Below are positions 9,460-17,289 of a stretch of DNA of 64,000 bases, in pieces. The position numbers and the translations under genes are program-made. Below the pieces are notes generated by a model, which did not search any database, was not told the origin of the DNA, and saw only the letters and a program-made list of their open reading frames with translations. This stretch comes from Janthinobacterium sp. TB1-E2. GTDB taxonomy: Bacteria > Pseudomonadota > Gammaproteobacteria > Burkholderiales > Burkholderiaceae_D. The stretch spans positions 3,348,001 to 3,412,000 of the forward strand of contig NZ_CP142523.1 in assembly GCF_036885605.1 (NCBI RefSeq). Reading direction: 5' to 3'. Within the stretch, counting starts at the first letter, position 1, and each line of letters opens with the position of its first letter.

Positions 9460-9903
9460 TCAACGCGACGCCAGGCCGATGTTTTGCACGTGGGAAGGCA
9501 CGATGCCGCCGCTCGATACCTTCTGCGACGGTACCACCATGACCAGTTCGCCATCGACGCTGCCGTCATCGTTATGGTTGATGCGCACCTTCATCTGGCG
9601 GTCCAGCGCGACGAAGGCGTTGTGGTCGGTGGCGACGATGCGGTGCTCTTCCTGTTTGCCGATACGCGCATACTTTTCAGCGCCGGCGAGGCGCAGTTCC
9701 AGGGTGTCGCCATTCGACAGATCATAGACGCCGACGAATTGCTTGAAATCCCGGCGCATCATGTAGCGCGGGTGTTCGGGCACATCGATGCGCAGCATGT
9801 TGCCCGGCACGGTGACAGTGTGCTCGGGCGGCAGGGTTTGCGCGATGGCTGCCGTGCTGGCGGCGGCGAGGCACAGCAGTGTGCCCAGGATGATGGTTTT
9901 CAT
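9460..9903 (-). CDS. Small secreted protein, paralog of 10489-10938
   Basis: 147 residues with a clear signal peptide (MKTIILGTLLCLAAASTAAI, cleavage after AIAQ). The mature part has the pattern V-x-V-P-G-x-x-x-x-I-x-x-P-x-H, a central Y-x-L-x-N-G-x-x-L-x-L, then EEHRIVATDHNAFVALDRQM and a C-terminal GGIVPSHVQNIGLASR. The same landmarks in the same order occur in the protein at 10489-10938, so they arose by duplication. No named family was recognised; an envelope or matrix role is inferred only from export. It starts at ATG 9903 after GAGG; a longer frame to 9954 adds a tail without signal-peptide character. Confidence 0.7.
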   Translation of the reverse strand: MKTIILGTLLCLAAASTAAIAQTLPPEHTVTVPGNMLRIDVPEHPRYMMRRDFKQFVGVYDLSNGDTLELRLAGAEKYARIGKQEEHRIVATDHNAFVALDRQMKVRINHNDDGSVDGELVMVVPSQKVSSGGIVPSHVQNIGLASR

Positions 9904-10062
9904 GTTGTTGTCCTCGTTGGTTGATGGCCTCTGGCGCGTGATGCGGGCGGGCATAGGGCAGGAACCAGTCTAGGCACAGGTTTGGCGCTGCGCATCGTTC
10001 ATTCGGTGGAGACGGCCTTGATATTTTGCGTGGTAGGCCATCGCATGGCGGTGGTTTATGCA

Positions 10063-10455
10063 CTAGCGCGCAGCGTGATTCATTTCTTGCAGCACCTTCT
10101 TGCATAACTCGCCGTATCCCACGCCAGTGCCGCGTTTGTGTGCGGCCAGGTCATATCTGGCGCTGATGTCGTCCCAGGCCACGCTGCCGGGCAGCGGGCA
10201 CAAGGCATCGTCGAGATCCATTTCGAAGTGGATGAAGTGGCCGTCGGCACTCAGCAGCTTGCCGTACACGGCGGGCATGCCGGGGTAGGCCAGCCGCAGG
10301 TCGAGCATGAGGGCCGCGCTCAGCGCCACGCCATGGCTGGCCGCGTACTGGCACAGGGCGTCGGGCAGGGGACGGGCGCGCCACCAGGCCGCCGTCTGTT
10401 TGATGGCGGCCAGGGTCAGCGCGTTTTGCTGTTGGACAGAATATTGTCTGCTCAT
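10063..10455 (-). CDS. Hypothetical protein between the two paralogs
   Basis: 130 residues, no signal peptide or membrane segment, not recognised. Visible features: WWRARPLPDALCQYAA, LDLRLAYPGMPAVYGKLLSA, a DLDDALCPLP acidic turn and a C-terminal GYGELCKKVLQEMNHAAR. It starts at ATG 10455; GTG 10464 is in frame. It lies between, and on the same strand as, the duplicated secreted proteins, possibly as a passenger of the duplication. Confidence 0.55.
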   Translation of the reverse strand: MSRQYSVQQQNALTLAAIKQTAAWWRARPLPDALCQYAASHGVALSAALMLDLRLAYPGMPAVYGKLLSADGHFIHFEMDLDDALCPLPGSVAWDDISARYDLAAHKRGTGVGYGELCKKVLQEMNHAAR

Positions 10456-10488
10456 GGCTGCCACCCATGCTGAAGGGGACTTGCTGCC

Positions 10489-10938
10489 TTAGCGCGATGC
10501 CAGGCCCATGCTTTGCACGTGGGCCGGCACGATGTCGCCGCTGGCCAGTTTTTCGGCCGGCACCAGCATCAGCACTTCGCCGCCCACGCTGCCATCGTCG
10601 CGCAAGTCGATGCGCATGGCCAGCTGCCGGTCGAGCGCCACGAAGCTGTTGTTGTCGGTGGCGACGATGCGGTGTTCTTCCTGACCATCGATGCGCGCAT
10701 ACATGATGGCGCCGATGCTGCTTGCATTGCGCAGGTAGAGCACCTGGCCGTTCGCCAGCTCATAGCCGCCGCGGAACGGGGCAAACCTTTCCGCAGTCAT
10801 GAAATGTTTGTGTACCGGCATTTCGATCGTCTGCAGGCGTCCGCCTGGAACGACGACGGTCTGGCTGTCGGGAAGCGACTGTGCATTTGCCAGCAGGGCG
10901 CAGACGCCCAGGGTGCCGGCCAAGATCCATGTTTTCAT
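10489..10938 (-). CDS. Small secreted protein, paralog of 9460-9903
   Basis: 149 residues with a signal peptide (MKTWILAGTLGVCALLANAQ). The mature part shares with its paralog the VVVPGGRLQTIEMPVH start, a Y-E-L-A-N-G-Q-V-L-Y-L core, EEHRIVATDNNSFVALDRQL, a DDGSVGGEV turn and the end GDIVPAHVQSMGLASR. The conserved core E-E-H-R-I-V-A-T-D is nearly identical in the two, while the N-terminal halves have drifted. Function unknown. It starts at ATG 10938; ATG 10950 is in frame with a worse ribosome-site distance. Confidence 0.7.
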   Translation of the reverse strand: MKTWILAGTLGVCALLANAQSLPDSQTVVVPGGRLQTIEMPVHKHFMTAERFAPFRGGYELANGQVLYLRNASSIGAIMYARIDGQEEHRIVATDNNSFVALDRQLAMRIDLRDDGSVGGEVLMLVPAEKLASGDIVPAHVQSMGLASR

Positions 10939-11124
10939 TTTTCTACCCATCCTTGAACTTTGGTGCCGTCCGCTGCCGGCGCGGCGATATTGTTGTCGAT
11001 ATCAGGAAAAGCGAACCGGCTGGTCCGTACGCGTTGTGGTGACACTGGCAAGGTGCGGGCGACCGGTCTTGCCAGTGTAGGCAGGCAAGTTGTCCTGTAC
11101 ATCATCCGATCGGATGAGACAGCC

Positions 11125-11865
11125 TCATGCGTCGAGCACGGCCAGATGCGCGGTCGCGCCGTGGATCAGCGCGATCAGCTCGCCCTGGCGCCGCGTGTCC
11201 GTTTTCAGGTAGGTGTGGTGCAGATGCGTCTTGACGGTGTTGACGCTGATGCCGCTGCGCGCGGCGATTTCCTCGATGGTGGCCCCTTGCGCCAGCTCCT
11301 TGCCCACCAGCGCTTCGGCTTGCGTCAAGTCGAACAGCTGGCGCAAGGCGGGGACGGACGTGCTCGCCTGTGTGGGATCGCGTGCAATCAGCAGCGCACA
11401 TGGAGGCTGGCAGGCGGCGAGCAGGGTGACGGTCAGAGCCAGCGGCGTTTGCTGCTTGCGCGCCAGGCGCAGCGACTGGCATTGCGGCGCGCCGCCGGCG
11501 CTGGCGATGACGAGGCGCACGGCACGCACGAGGGCGGGCGGCACAGCGTGCGCCAGTTGCGCCGCATGCAGGGCGTGGCCGGCGGGCGTGGCGAAGCGCA
11601 GCCCGAGGCCCGCGTCGAGCACCAGCACGGCAGCGCCCATGGCGTCGAGCGCCGCCAGCGCGCATCGGCTGGCCAGTTGCGCCTCGCGCAGGCGCTGCTG
11701 CAGGCACAGGGCGCGTTGCAGATGCGGCAAAAGTTCCTGCCATTGCCGGCTGTTCAGGGCGGCGCTGTCGAGCTGCGGCCAGTTGTCCGTGCCGCAAGCC
11801 GTCTCGTACAAGGCGGCAATCAGTTTGCCCACATCCGCGCTACCTGTGCCCATGCTTGTCCCCAT
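11125..11865 (-). CDS. LuxR-family transcriptional regulator
   Basis: 246 residues. The C-terminal ~65 residues are a LuxR/FixJ helix-turn-helix: LTQAEALVGKELAQGATIEE, then IAARSGISVNTVKTHLHHTY with the recognition helix at VNTVKTHL. The N-terminal ~170 residues are not a receiver or an autoinducer-binding domain that I can recognise; they are Ala/Leu-rich with a PAS-like stretch (AALDAMGAAVLVLDAGLGLR), as in many orphan LuxR regulators. It lies divergently from the vWA/PP2C/kinase operon across a 265-base gap containing a short palindrome, so it may control that operon; this is inference. ATG 11865 and ATG 11853 are both possible starts. Confidence 0.8.
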   Translation of the reverse strand: MGTSMGTGSADVGKLIAALYETACGTDNWPQLDSAALNSRQWQELLPHLQRALCLQQRLREAQLASRCALAALDAMGAAVLVLDAGLGLRFATPAGHALHAAQLAHAVPPALVRAVRLVIASAGGAPQCQSLRLARKQQTPLALTVTLLAACQPPCALLIARDPTQASTSVPALRQLFDLTQAEALVGKELAQGATIEEIAARSGISVNTVKTHLHHTYLKTDTRRQGELIALIHGATAHLAVLDA

Positions 11866-11985
11866 AGCCTGATTAGATCAGCGTGCCGCAGGCGTGCAGG
11901 TGCGGAACTGGGTAAGGGCGTTGTTGCGCAGCGATCCGCCCCGCCTTTGTGAGGAGGGGCTGGCCGCTGCCATCTGGCCTGGGCA

Positions 11986-11999
11986 ACTATCAAGATAGT
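11986..11999. promoter_or_regulatory. Short palindrome in the LuxR/vWA divergent region
   Basis: ACTATC-AA-GATAGT is a perfect 6-2-6 palindrome midway between the divergent luxR-type gene and the vWA operon. It could be an operator; no consensus was matched. Confidence 0.3.
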
Positions 12000-12130
12000 A
12001 CAAAGACATCAGTGCTGCAATGGTTTGCAATAATATGGTTGGATAGTGTTCTGTAGGAAACTTGCACGGGCAAAACACGTCCATGATGTAAGATTCGCAC
12101 TATGACCGATTTTACATTTGCCGATAGCCC

Positions 12131-12814
12131 ATGAGTTCAATAATGATTCCCGACGTCGCCCTCGTCGACAATACCGAACAACGCACACCGCTGGTGCTCG
12201 TGCTGGACTGCTCCGGCAGCATGGATGGCGAGCCCGTCGCCCTGCTGAACGAAGGTCTGGCCTTGCTGGAACAGGAACTCAAGTCCGACGTGATCGCCGC
12301 CAAGCGCGTGCGCATCCTCGTGATTCAATATGGCGCCCACGATGAAGCCGTGGTGGCCAGCAACTGGTGCGATGCCATGGATTTCACGGCGCCCCGGCTT
12401 GAAGCGAACGGCACCACGCCGACCGGCGCGGCCGTCGAGCTGGCGCTGGCCGAGATCGAGCAGGAAAAGCAGCGCTTCCGCCAGGCGGGCGTGGCGTACA
12501 CGCGGCCGTGGCTGTTTTTGATGTCGGACGGCGAACCGACGGACCGCTGGCAGCACGGCGCCGAGCAGGCGCGCGCGGCCGAGCAGGCCAATAAAGTGGC
12601 GATCTTCCCCATCGCCGTGGGCGACAACGCGAACATCGATTCCCTGGGGCAGTTTTCCAGTCGTGGCGAACGCGGCGTGAAGCAGCTGAAGGGCTTGCAG
12701 TTCCGCGAACTGTTCCTGTGGCTGAGCGCCAGCATGCAGGTGGTGTCGCAATCGCGTCCCGGCGCGCAGGCGCAACTGGCCTCGACGGACGGCTGGTCTG
12801 TCGTGAGCACCTGA
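12131..12814 (+). CDS. TerY-like von Willebrand factor A domain protein
   Basis: 227 residues, a single cytoplasmic vWA domain. The metal-ion-dependent adhesion site is complete: D26-C-S-G-S30 (DxSxS), the Thr in NGTTPTGAAV, and the Asp of SDGEPTD. TerY-type vWA proteins occur with a PP2C phosphatase and a Ser/Thr kinase as a TerY-P triad (family knowledge from the Ter stress-response literature), and exactly these two genes follow: the stop is 3 bases before the phosphatase ATG, which itself overlaps the kinase. It probably acts as a metal-dependent scaffold or phospho-substrate binder. First gene of the operon; the start at ATG 12131 has no strong ribosome site. Confidence 0.85.
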   Translation: MSSIMIPDVALVDNTEQRTPLVLVLDCSGSMDGEPVALLNEGLALLEQELKSDVIAAKRVRILVIQYGAHDEAVVASNWCDAMDFTAPRLEANGTTPTGAAVELALAEIEQEKQRFRQAGVAYTRPWLFLMSDGEPTDRWQHGAEQARAAEQANKVAIFPIAVGDNANIDSLGQFSSRGERGVKQLKGLQFRELFLWLSASMQVVSQSRPGAQAQLASTDGWSVVST

Positions 12815-12817
12815 TCG

Positions 12818-13585
12818 ATGGCAGCAGTGCAAGCAACACAGGATTCCTGGCGCACGTTTGGCGCCTCCGTCACGGGCAAGGCGCATCTGGATAAAGACAT
12901 CCCTTGCCAGGATGCGCATGCGCACGCCGTCGTGGGCGACGTCCTGGTGGCCATTGTCTGCGATGGCGCCGGTTCGGCCAGGCTCAGCGAGCAGGGCGCA
13001 CAGTTTGTTTCCGCGCAAACCGTGCAGGCGCTGGCCGGACGGCTGGAGCAGGGCGCCACCGTGCAGGATTTACATGACGGCGCGTTGGCAGGCGCCCTGG
13101 CGCAGATCCGCGCCGCGCTGGACGATATCGCTCGCGCCGCCAACGCCACTCTCGACGATTACGCTGCCACAGTCGTCGGCGTGGTCATGGGGCAAGATAC
13201 CGGCTTCTTCTTCCACCTGGGCGATGGCCTGGGCGTGGCGCAACTGGGCGATGGCGGCGAACTGATCTCGCTGCCCGCCAACGGCGAATACGCGAACGAA
13301 ACATACTTTATCAGCGGCGAACGCTGGCGCGAACAGCTGCGCCTGCTGCCAATACCCCAGTCCGTGCGCGGCGTCGTGCTGATGTCGGATGGTTGCATGC
13401 CCTTTTCCATGAGCAAGAACAATGCGGCCTTGTACGCGCCGTTCATGGATGCCGTGCAAGGCTATCTGCGCACGGTCGAGAGCATCGAACTGGGCAATGA
13501 AGCACTGGCATCCACCCTGGCCGACCCGCGCACGCACCAGATCACGGGCGACGACAAGACCCTGTTGCTGGCTTTGCGCGCATGA
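12818..13585 (+). CDS. PP2C-family serine/threonine phosphatase
   Basis: 255 residues, cytoplasmic, PP2C_2 type. Metal-binding motifs are in order: the PCQDAH segment with D32, VCDGAGSAR with D49-G50, the VLMSDGC motif and the C-terminal GDDKTLLLA, so all core aspartates of the bimetal centre appear present. It should remove phosphate from substrates of the kinase encoded directly downstream, whose ATG overlaps this stop (ATGA). Short for PP2C phosphatases, as usual in TerY-P triads. No sensor domain. Confidence 0.9.
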   Translation: MAAVQATQDSWRTFGASVTGKAHLDKDIPCQDAHAHAVVGDVLVAIVCDGAGSARLSEQGAQFVSAQTVQALAGRLEQGATVQDLHDGALAGALAQIRAALDDIARAANATLDDYAATVVGVVMGQDTGFFFHLGDGLGVAQLGDGGELISLPANGEYANETYFISGERWREQLRLLPIPQSVRGVVLMSDGCMPFSMSKNNAALYAPFMDAVQGYLRTVESIELGNEALASTLADPRTHQITGDDKTLLLALRA

Positions 13586-15933
13586 GCCGGAAGCAGGGCG
13601 TGACACCGGGCCTGAGTCCGGGTGGAAAAATCTGGCTCGACAAAGTCCGTAGCCTGGTCTTGGGCAAACTCATCAAGAGCGGCGGCGCGGGCAGCGTGTA
13701 TCTGCTGCCGGGCGCGCCCACGCAGGTGGCCAAGCTGTACCACCCGCACCTGGACCGGGCCGCCAACCGGCGCAAGCTTGAAGCGATGCTGGAACTGACG
13801 CCCAAACTGCCCGATCAGTTGGAAAACGGCAAGCGCTACGTGCAGATCGCCTGGCCGCAAGCGGCCGTGTTCGACGGCCAGGGCGGCTTTGCAGGTTTCG
13901 TCATGCCCTTGCTGGACATGGCGCAAACGGCCGAGCTGGAACAGATCATGCAGGAGCGGCAAGCGCGCGCGGCCGGCTTGCCCACGGGGCTCGGACCCAA
14001 GCTGACCCTGGCCGCCAACCTGGCCGCTGTCATCGATGCGCTGCATCAACAGCAGCATTACGTGGTTGATCTGAAACCCGTGAATTTGCGCTTTTACCGC
14101 GATTCGCTGTACATCGCCATGCTCGATTGCGACGGCTTCAGCATCCAGGGCCATGCCGAGCGTTTTCCTGCCGAGCAATTCACGGCCGACTACCTGGCGC
14201 CGGAATTCCAGCGCAAGGGCATGCCGGCGGGCACGGAAATGGCGCAAGACCGTTTTGCGCTGGCCGTCGTCATCTTCCAATTGCTCAACTTTGGCATCCA
14301 CCCGTACAGCGGGCGGCCCGGCAATGCGCAAGTGGCGACCGATATTCCCGGGCGCATCCGCGACGGCTGTTATGCGTATGGCGTCAAACGCCACAAGCAG
14401 CTGGCGCCGAACGCGACCAGCGGCCATGCCTTGATGCCACCCGAGCTGCGCGCCATGTTCGACCGCGCGTTTTCCCAGTCCCCCAAACCGCAGCGGCCCT
14501 CGGCGGCCGACTGGGCGCAGTTGCTGCGCGGCTATGCGCAGCGCAGCGACGGCAAGCTCGTCGTGTGTGGCGTGAATGCCGAACACCAGCATTTCGCGGG
14601 CCTCGGCTGCGCGGCCTGCGCGCGCGACAAGGTCATCGTCGCGGCCGGGCAGGCGTCCGTGCTTGCCCAGCAGCAGATACTGGCGCAGTCCCAGCCGCAG
14701 CAGCGCAGCGCGCGCGGCGCGCACCATACGGCGCCGGGGCAGGCGCCCGTGCGGCTGCCTGCAGGCGGTGCGCAGGTCAAGGCGGTTGGCATTTCCGGCA
14801 AGGGCTGGGCCGTGGTGGTGCTGCTGATCGTGCTGTTTCTGATCGGCTTTACGGCCTGGACCTCGTCGTCCGATGAAGTGACGGACAAGGCCAGCCTGCA
14901 GGCGCAAGCGGACCAGGCGGCTGGCCTGGAAGTATTTCGCTGGCGCACGCGCAAGGCGGCCGGTTTCCAGCCGTCCGATGCGCGCAAGGCCGTGCGCAGC
15001 CTGTCGCAAGCGGTCAGCAAGGGCGACGACGACGCTGTTACGCGCGGCTTGCAGCTGTTGTACCGGGCCGGCGAAGGAAAGCCGTCCACCTACGCTGGCG
15101 ACCCGATGCGCGTCCGGCTGCGCACCACCTTGATGGAAGGCCTGGGGTCGATGCCGGGCTACGCCCCCGAATTGTCGGATACGTATCTCGACAACTTGCA
15201 AGCCGACCCGCGCGACTATCTGGCGGCGGCGGCCATGGGCCGCATGTACCTGAGCCTGGACGAACCGCAGGCGGCGCGCCAGTATTTCGAGCAAGCCGTG
15301 TGGGCACGCCCCACCGATGGCGTAGCCTGGCTGGGCATCGCGGCCACGGCCCTGCTGCGCGGCGGCGATGAGCGCGATGCCGTGAATCTGGTGGCGCTGG
15401 CGCAGCTGACGGCTTACCGTTATGCCGTGCAGAACGCCTTGCCGACGGAACCGGGCGGACCGGCCGACAACGGCGTCGCTCGCACGATGCAGCGCATGGA
15501 CCTGAACGCCAAGGTGTTGCGCCTGGCTCAGGGGTGGGATTACCAGAAACGCTGGGACAAGGTGCTGGCCGAGGGCGCGCTGTTGGCGGCCAAACTCAAG
15601 GCCATGCCGCCCTTGCGCGACCAAGTCGGCGGCGTGCAGCGCGACACGATGACGACGGTTGCGTATGGCGTGCTGGACGAAAAGCACGCAACGGGTGAAA
15701 ACCGCCTGACCCTGACCATCGCGGCCGACGGCACCCTGACCTATGCGGCGGCCGAGTTGCCGATGGAGCCGATGCTCAACAAGGTGCTGCTCGATAGCGT
15801 CAAGCGCTGGACTTATTTGCCGGCCGTGCAGCACGGTCAATTGCTGGAATCGAAGGTGGTGGTGCTCGTGCGCTACCGCGATGGCCGGGTCAGCTTTGTG
15901 CCGGGCGGCGTGGCCGTCACGGCGGAAAATTAG
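13582..15933 (+). CDS. Ser/Thr kinase with Cys cluster, membrane anchor, TPR and TonB-C-like tail
   Basis: 783 residues. The kinase domain is at residues ~25-320: Gly loop KSGGAGSVY, Lys51 in VAKLYH, catalytic loop VVDLKPVNLRF (Asp163, Lys165, Asn168), DCDG in place of DFG (Asp184), and APE at 207-209. Asp163 is preceded by VV rather than HR, a non-RD kinase. Residues 329-346 hold Cys/His (C-x13-C-x2-C with two His), a possible zinc knuckle. A Gln/Ala linker leads to one transmembrane helix at ~408-425. The remaining ~350 residues should face the periplasm: helical repeats with a TPR-like core (YLAAAAMGRMYLSLDEPQAA) and a C-terminal ~90-residue part (LTLTIAADGTLTYAAAE, LLDSVKRWTYLPAVQ, SKVVVLVRYRDGRV) resembling TonB C-terminal/energy-transducer domains. 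It is coupled to the phosphatase (ATGA) and followed after 9 bases by the first MORN gene. Confidence 0.85.
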   Translation: MSRKQGVTPGLSPGGKIWLDKVRSLVLGKLIKSGGAGSVYLLPGAPTQVAKLYHPHLDRAANRRKLEAMLELTPKLPDQLENGKRYVQIAWPQAAVFDGQGGFAGFVMPLLDMAQTAELEQIMQERQARAAGLPTGLGPKLTLAANLAAVIDALHQQQHYVVDLKPVNLRFYRDSLYIAMLDCDGFSIQGHAERFPAEQFTADYLAPEFQRKGMPAGTEMAQDRFALAVVIFQLLNFGIHPYSGRPGNAQVATDIPGRIRDGCYAYGVKRHKQLAPNATSGHALMPPELRAMFDRAFSQSPKPQRPSAADWAQLLRGYAQRSDGKLVVCGVNAEHQHFAGLGCAACARDKVIVAAGQASVLAQQQILAQSQPQQRSARGAHHTAPGQAPVRLPAGGAQVKAVGISGKGWAVVVLLIVLFLIGFTAWTSSSDEVTDKASLQAQADQAAGLEVFRWRTRKAAGFQPSDARKAVRSLSQAVSKGDDDAVTRGLQLLYRAGEGKPSTYAGDPMRVRLRTTLMEGLGSMPGYAPELSDTYLDNLQADPRDYLAAAAMGRMYLSLDEPQAARQYFEQAVWARPTDGVAWLGIAATALLRGGDERDAVNLVALAQLTAYRYAVQNALPTEPGGPADNGVARTMQRMDLNAKVLRLAQGWDYQKRWDKVLAEGALLAAKLKAMPPLRDQVGGVQRDTMTTVAYGVLDEKHATGENRLTLTIAADGTLTYAAAELPMEPMLNKVLLDSVKRWTYLPAVQHGQLLESKVVVLVRYRDGRVSFVPGGVAVTAEN

Positions 15934-15942
15934 AGGAATGCC

Positions 15943-17289
15943 ATGAAAATCAAGACCTTATGCGCCGTGCTGGGCGCGTCCTTATTGTGGCCCGCGTTGT
16001 CGCAGGCGGAGATCGTTCAACGCCAGGTGGTGACAGCCATCGCCGGCGAGCAGGATAGCGAAGGCGCCGACGTGCTGACCGTGGCCGCGAACACGGCTTG
16101 CGGCGGCCGCCAAGTGCGCATGGATGCGCGCTCGGTCGGGCTGGACGATGGGCCATACGAAGCGATGAAAGCCCGGCTGGCCAAGCAGATCCGCAGCAAG
16201 ACGCCCATGCTTGTCACATTGAAAAAATGCCCGGACGATGCGAGCGTGCCCATCGTGCGGCAGATCGCCGCCTGCACGCCAGCGGCCTGCGCCGATGGCC
16301 GGGCGCGGCTGTACCTGCACGAGCGCTTCTTCCCCATCGAGCAGGAAAAGGCGCCGAACGTGCTGGTCTTGCCTTTGCCAAAAGGCAAGCTGCCGGGCAC
16401 ATGGAAGGTGGAGATTTACAGCGTGGCGGGTCACAAGCTGCGCCTGTCCGGCCAGGTCAACCACGCCGATTATGCGCAAGGCGAGCTGGTGGGCGGCTAC
16501 GTCACGTATTACCCGAATGGCAAGACCGAGAAACAGGTGGCGCAGGATGGGCAGGGCCGTCAGCATGGCATCGGCAGCAAGTATTTTCCCGATGGCACGC
16601 TGGAGCTGCGCGGTGACTGGCGCCATGGCTTGCCAGAAGGCGAGCATCAGCGCTATCACGCGACCGGCAAGTTGAGTGAAACGAGCATCTACCGCGACGG
16701 CAAGCAGCTCGACGGGCCAGTGCAGACGTTTGATGAAAATGGCAAGCTGAGTAGCAGCTACACTTTGCGCGGCGGCAAGATGGAAGGCGAGATGCTCACA
16801 TACTTCCCTGATGGAAAAATCTCCAGCCGCGCGGAAATGCAGAACGGTAAGTTCAATGGCGTGAGCACGAATTACTACCCGGATGGCGCCGTGCAAGCCA
16901 GGATGACGCAGGTTAACGACTTGCCCACGGGCGAGGCAATGGAATTCTATGCGGACGGCAAGGTGAAAAGCCGCCAGCAATATGGAGACAAGGGCGGGCT
17001 GCTCAGTATCCAGCGCTACAGCCCTCAGGGCGTGCTGGTGCTGGAACGGAAATGGGATGCACAACTGCGCGAACAGGGCACGTCGCGCTCGTGGTACGAG
17101 AACGGCAAGCCGGAACAAGCCATCGACTACGTGAACGACCGGCGCGACGGCTGGAGCCGCAGCTGGCACGAGGATGGCAGTTTGAAGGGCGAATGCCAGT
17201 ACGTGGCCGGCAAGGCCCAGGGCGGCTGCGGCGAAGCGCCGCCAGCGCCGGAACTGCAGCGCAAGGAGCAGGCATGGCGCGCCTTGTGA
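15943..17289 (+). CDS. Exported MORN-repeat protein (YwqK-like), first paralog
   Basis: 448 residues. Signal peptide MKIKTLCAVLGASLLWPALS, cleaved near SQA-EI. Residues ~20-180 form a Cys-containing N-terminal domain (ANTACGGRQVRMDARSVGLD, KKCPDD, CTPAACADG). Residues ~180-430 carry about ten variant MORN repeats of the type Y-x-P-D/N-G-K-x-x-x-x-x-x-x-x-x-G (YYPNGKTEKQ, YFPDGTLELR, YFPDGKISSR, YYPDGAVQAR, FYADGKVKSR, WYENGKPEQA). MORN repeats of this kind occur in YwqK/toxin-antitoxin-annotated proteins of unknown mechanism. GAGGAATGCC precedes the ATG. It lies 9 bases after the kinase gene, so it is probably the periplasmic or outer-membrane target or partner of that system (inference). Confidence 0.8.
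   Translation: MKIKTLCAVLGASLLWPALSQAEIVQRQVVTAIAGEQDSEGADVLTVAANTACGGRQVRMDARSVGLDDGPYEAMKARLAKQIRSKTPMLVTLKKCPDDASVPIVRQIAACTPAACADGRARLYLHERFFPIEQEKAPNVLVLPLPKGKLPGTWKVEIYSVAGHKLRLSGQVNHADYAQGELVGGYVTYYPNGKTEKQVAQDGQGRQHGIGSKYFPDGTLELRGDWRHGLPEGEHQRYHATGKLSETSIYRDGKQLDGPVQTFDENGKLSSSYTLRGGKMEGEMLTYFPDGKISSRAEMQNGKFNGVSTNYYPDGAVQARMTQVNDLPTGEAMEFYADGKVKSRQQYGDKGGLLSIQRYSPQGVLVLERKWDAQLREQGTSRSWYENGKPEQAIDYVNDRRDGWSRSWHEDGSLKGECQYVAGKAQGGCGEAPPAPELQRKEQAWRAL

Noticed and set aside
13462-15840. 792-codon open frame opposite the kinase gene
   Set aside because: Antisense of the kinase with His/Arg/Gln-rich composition and no motif.
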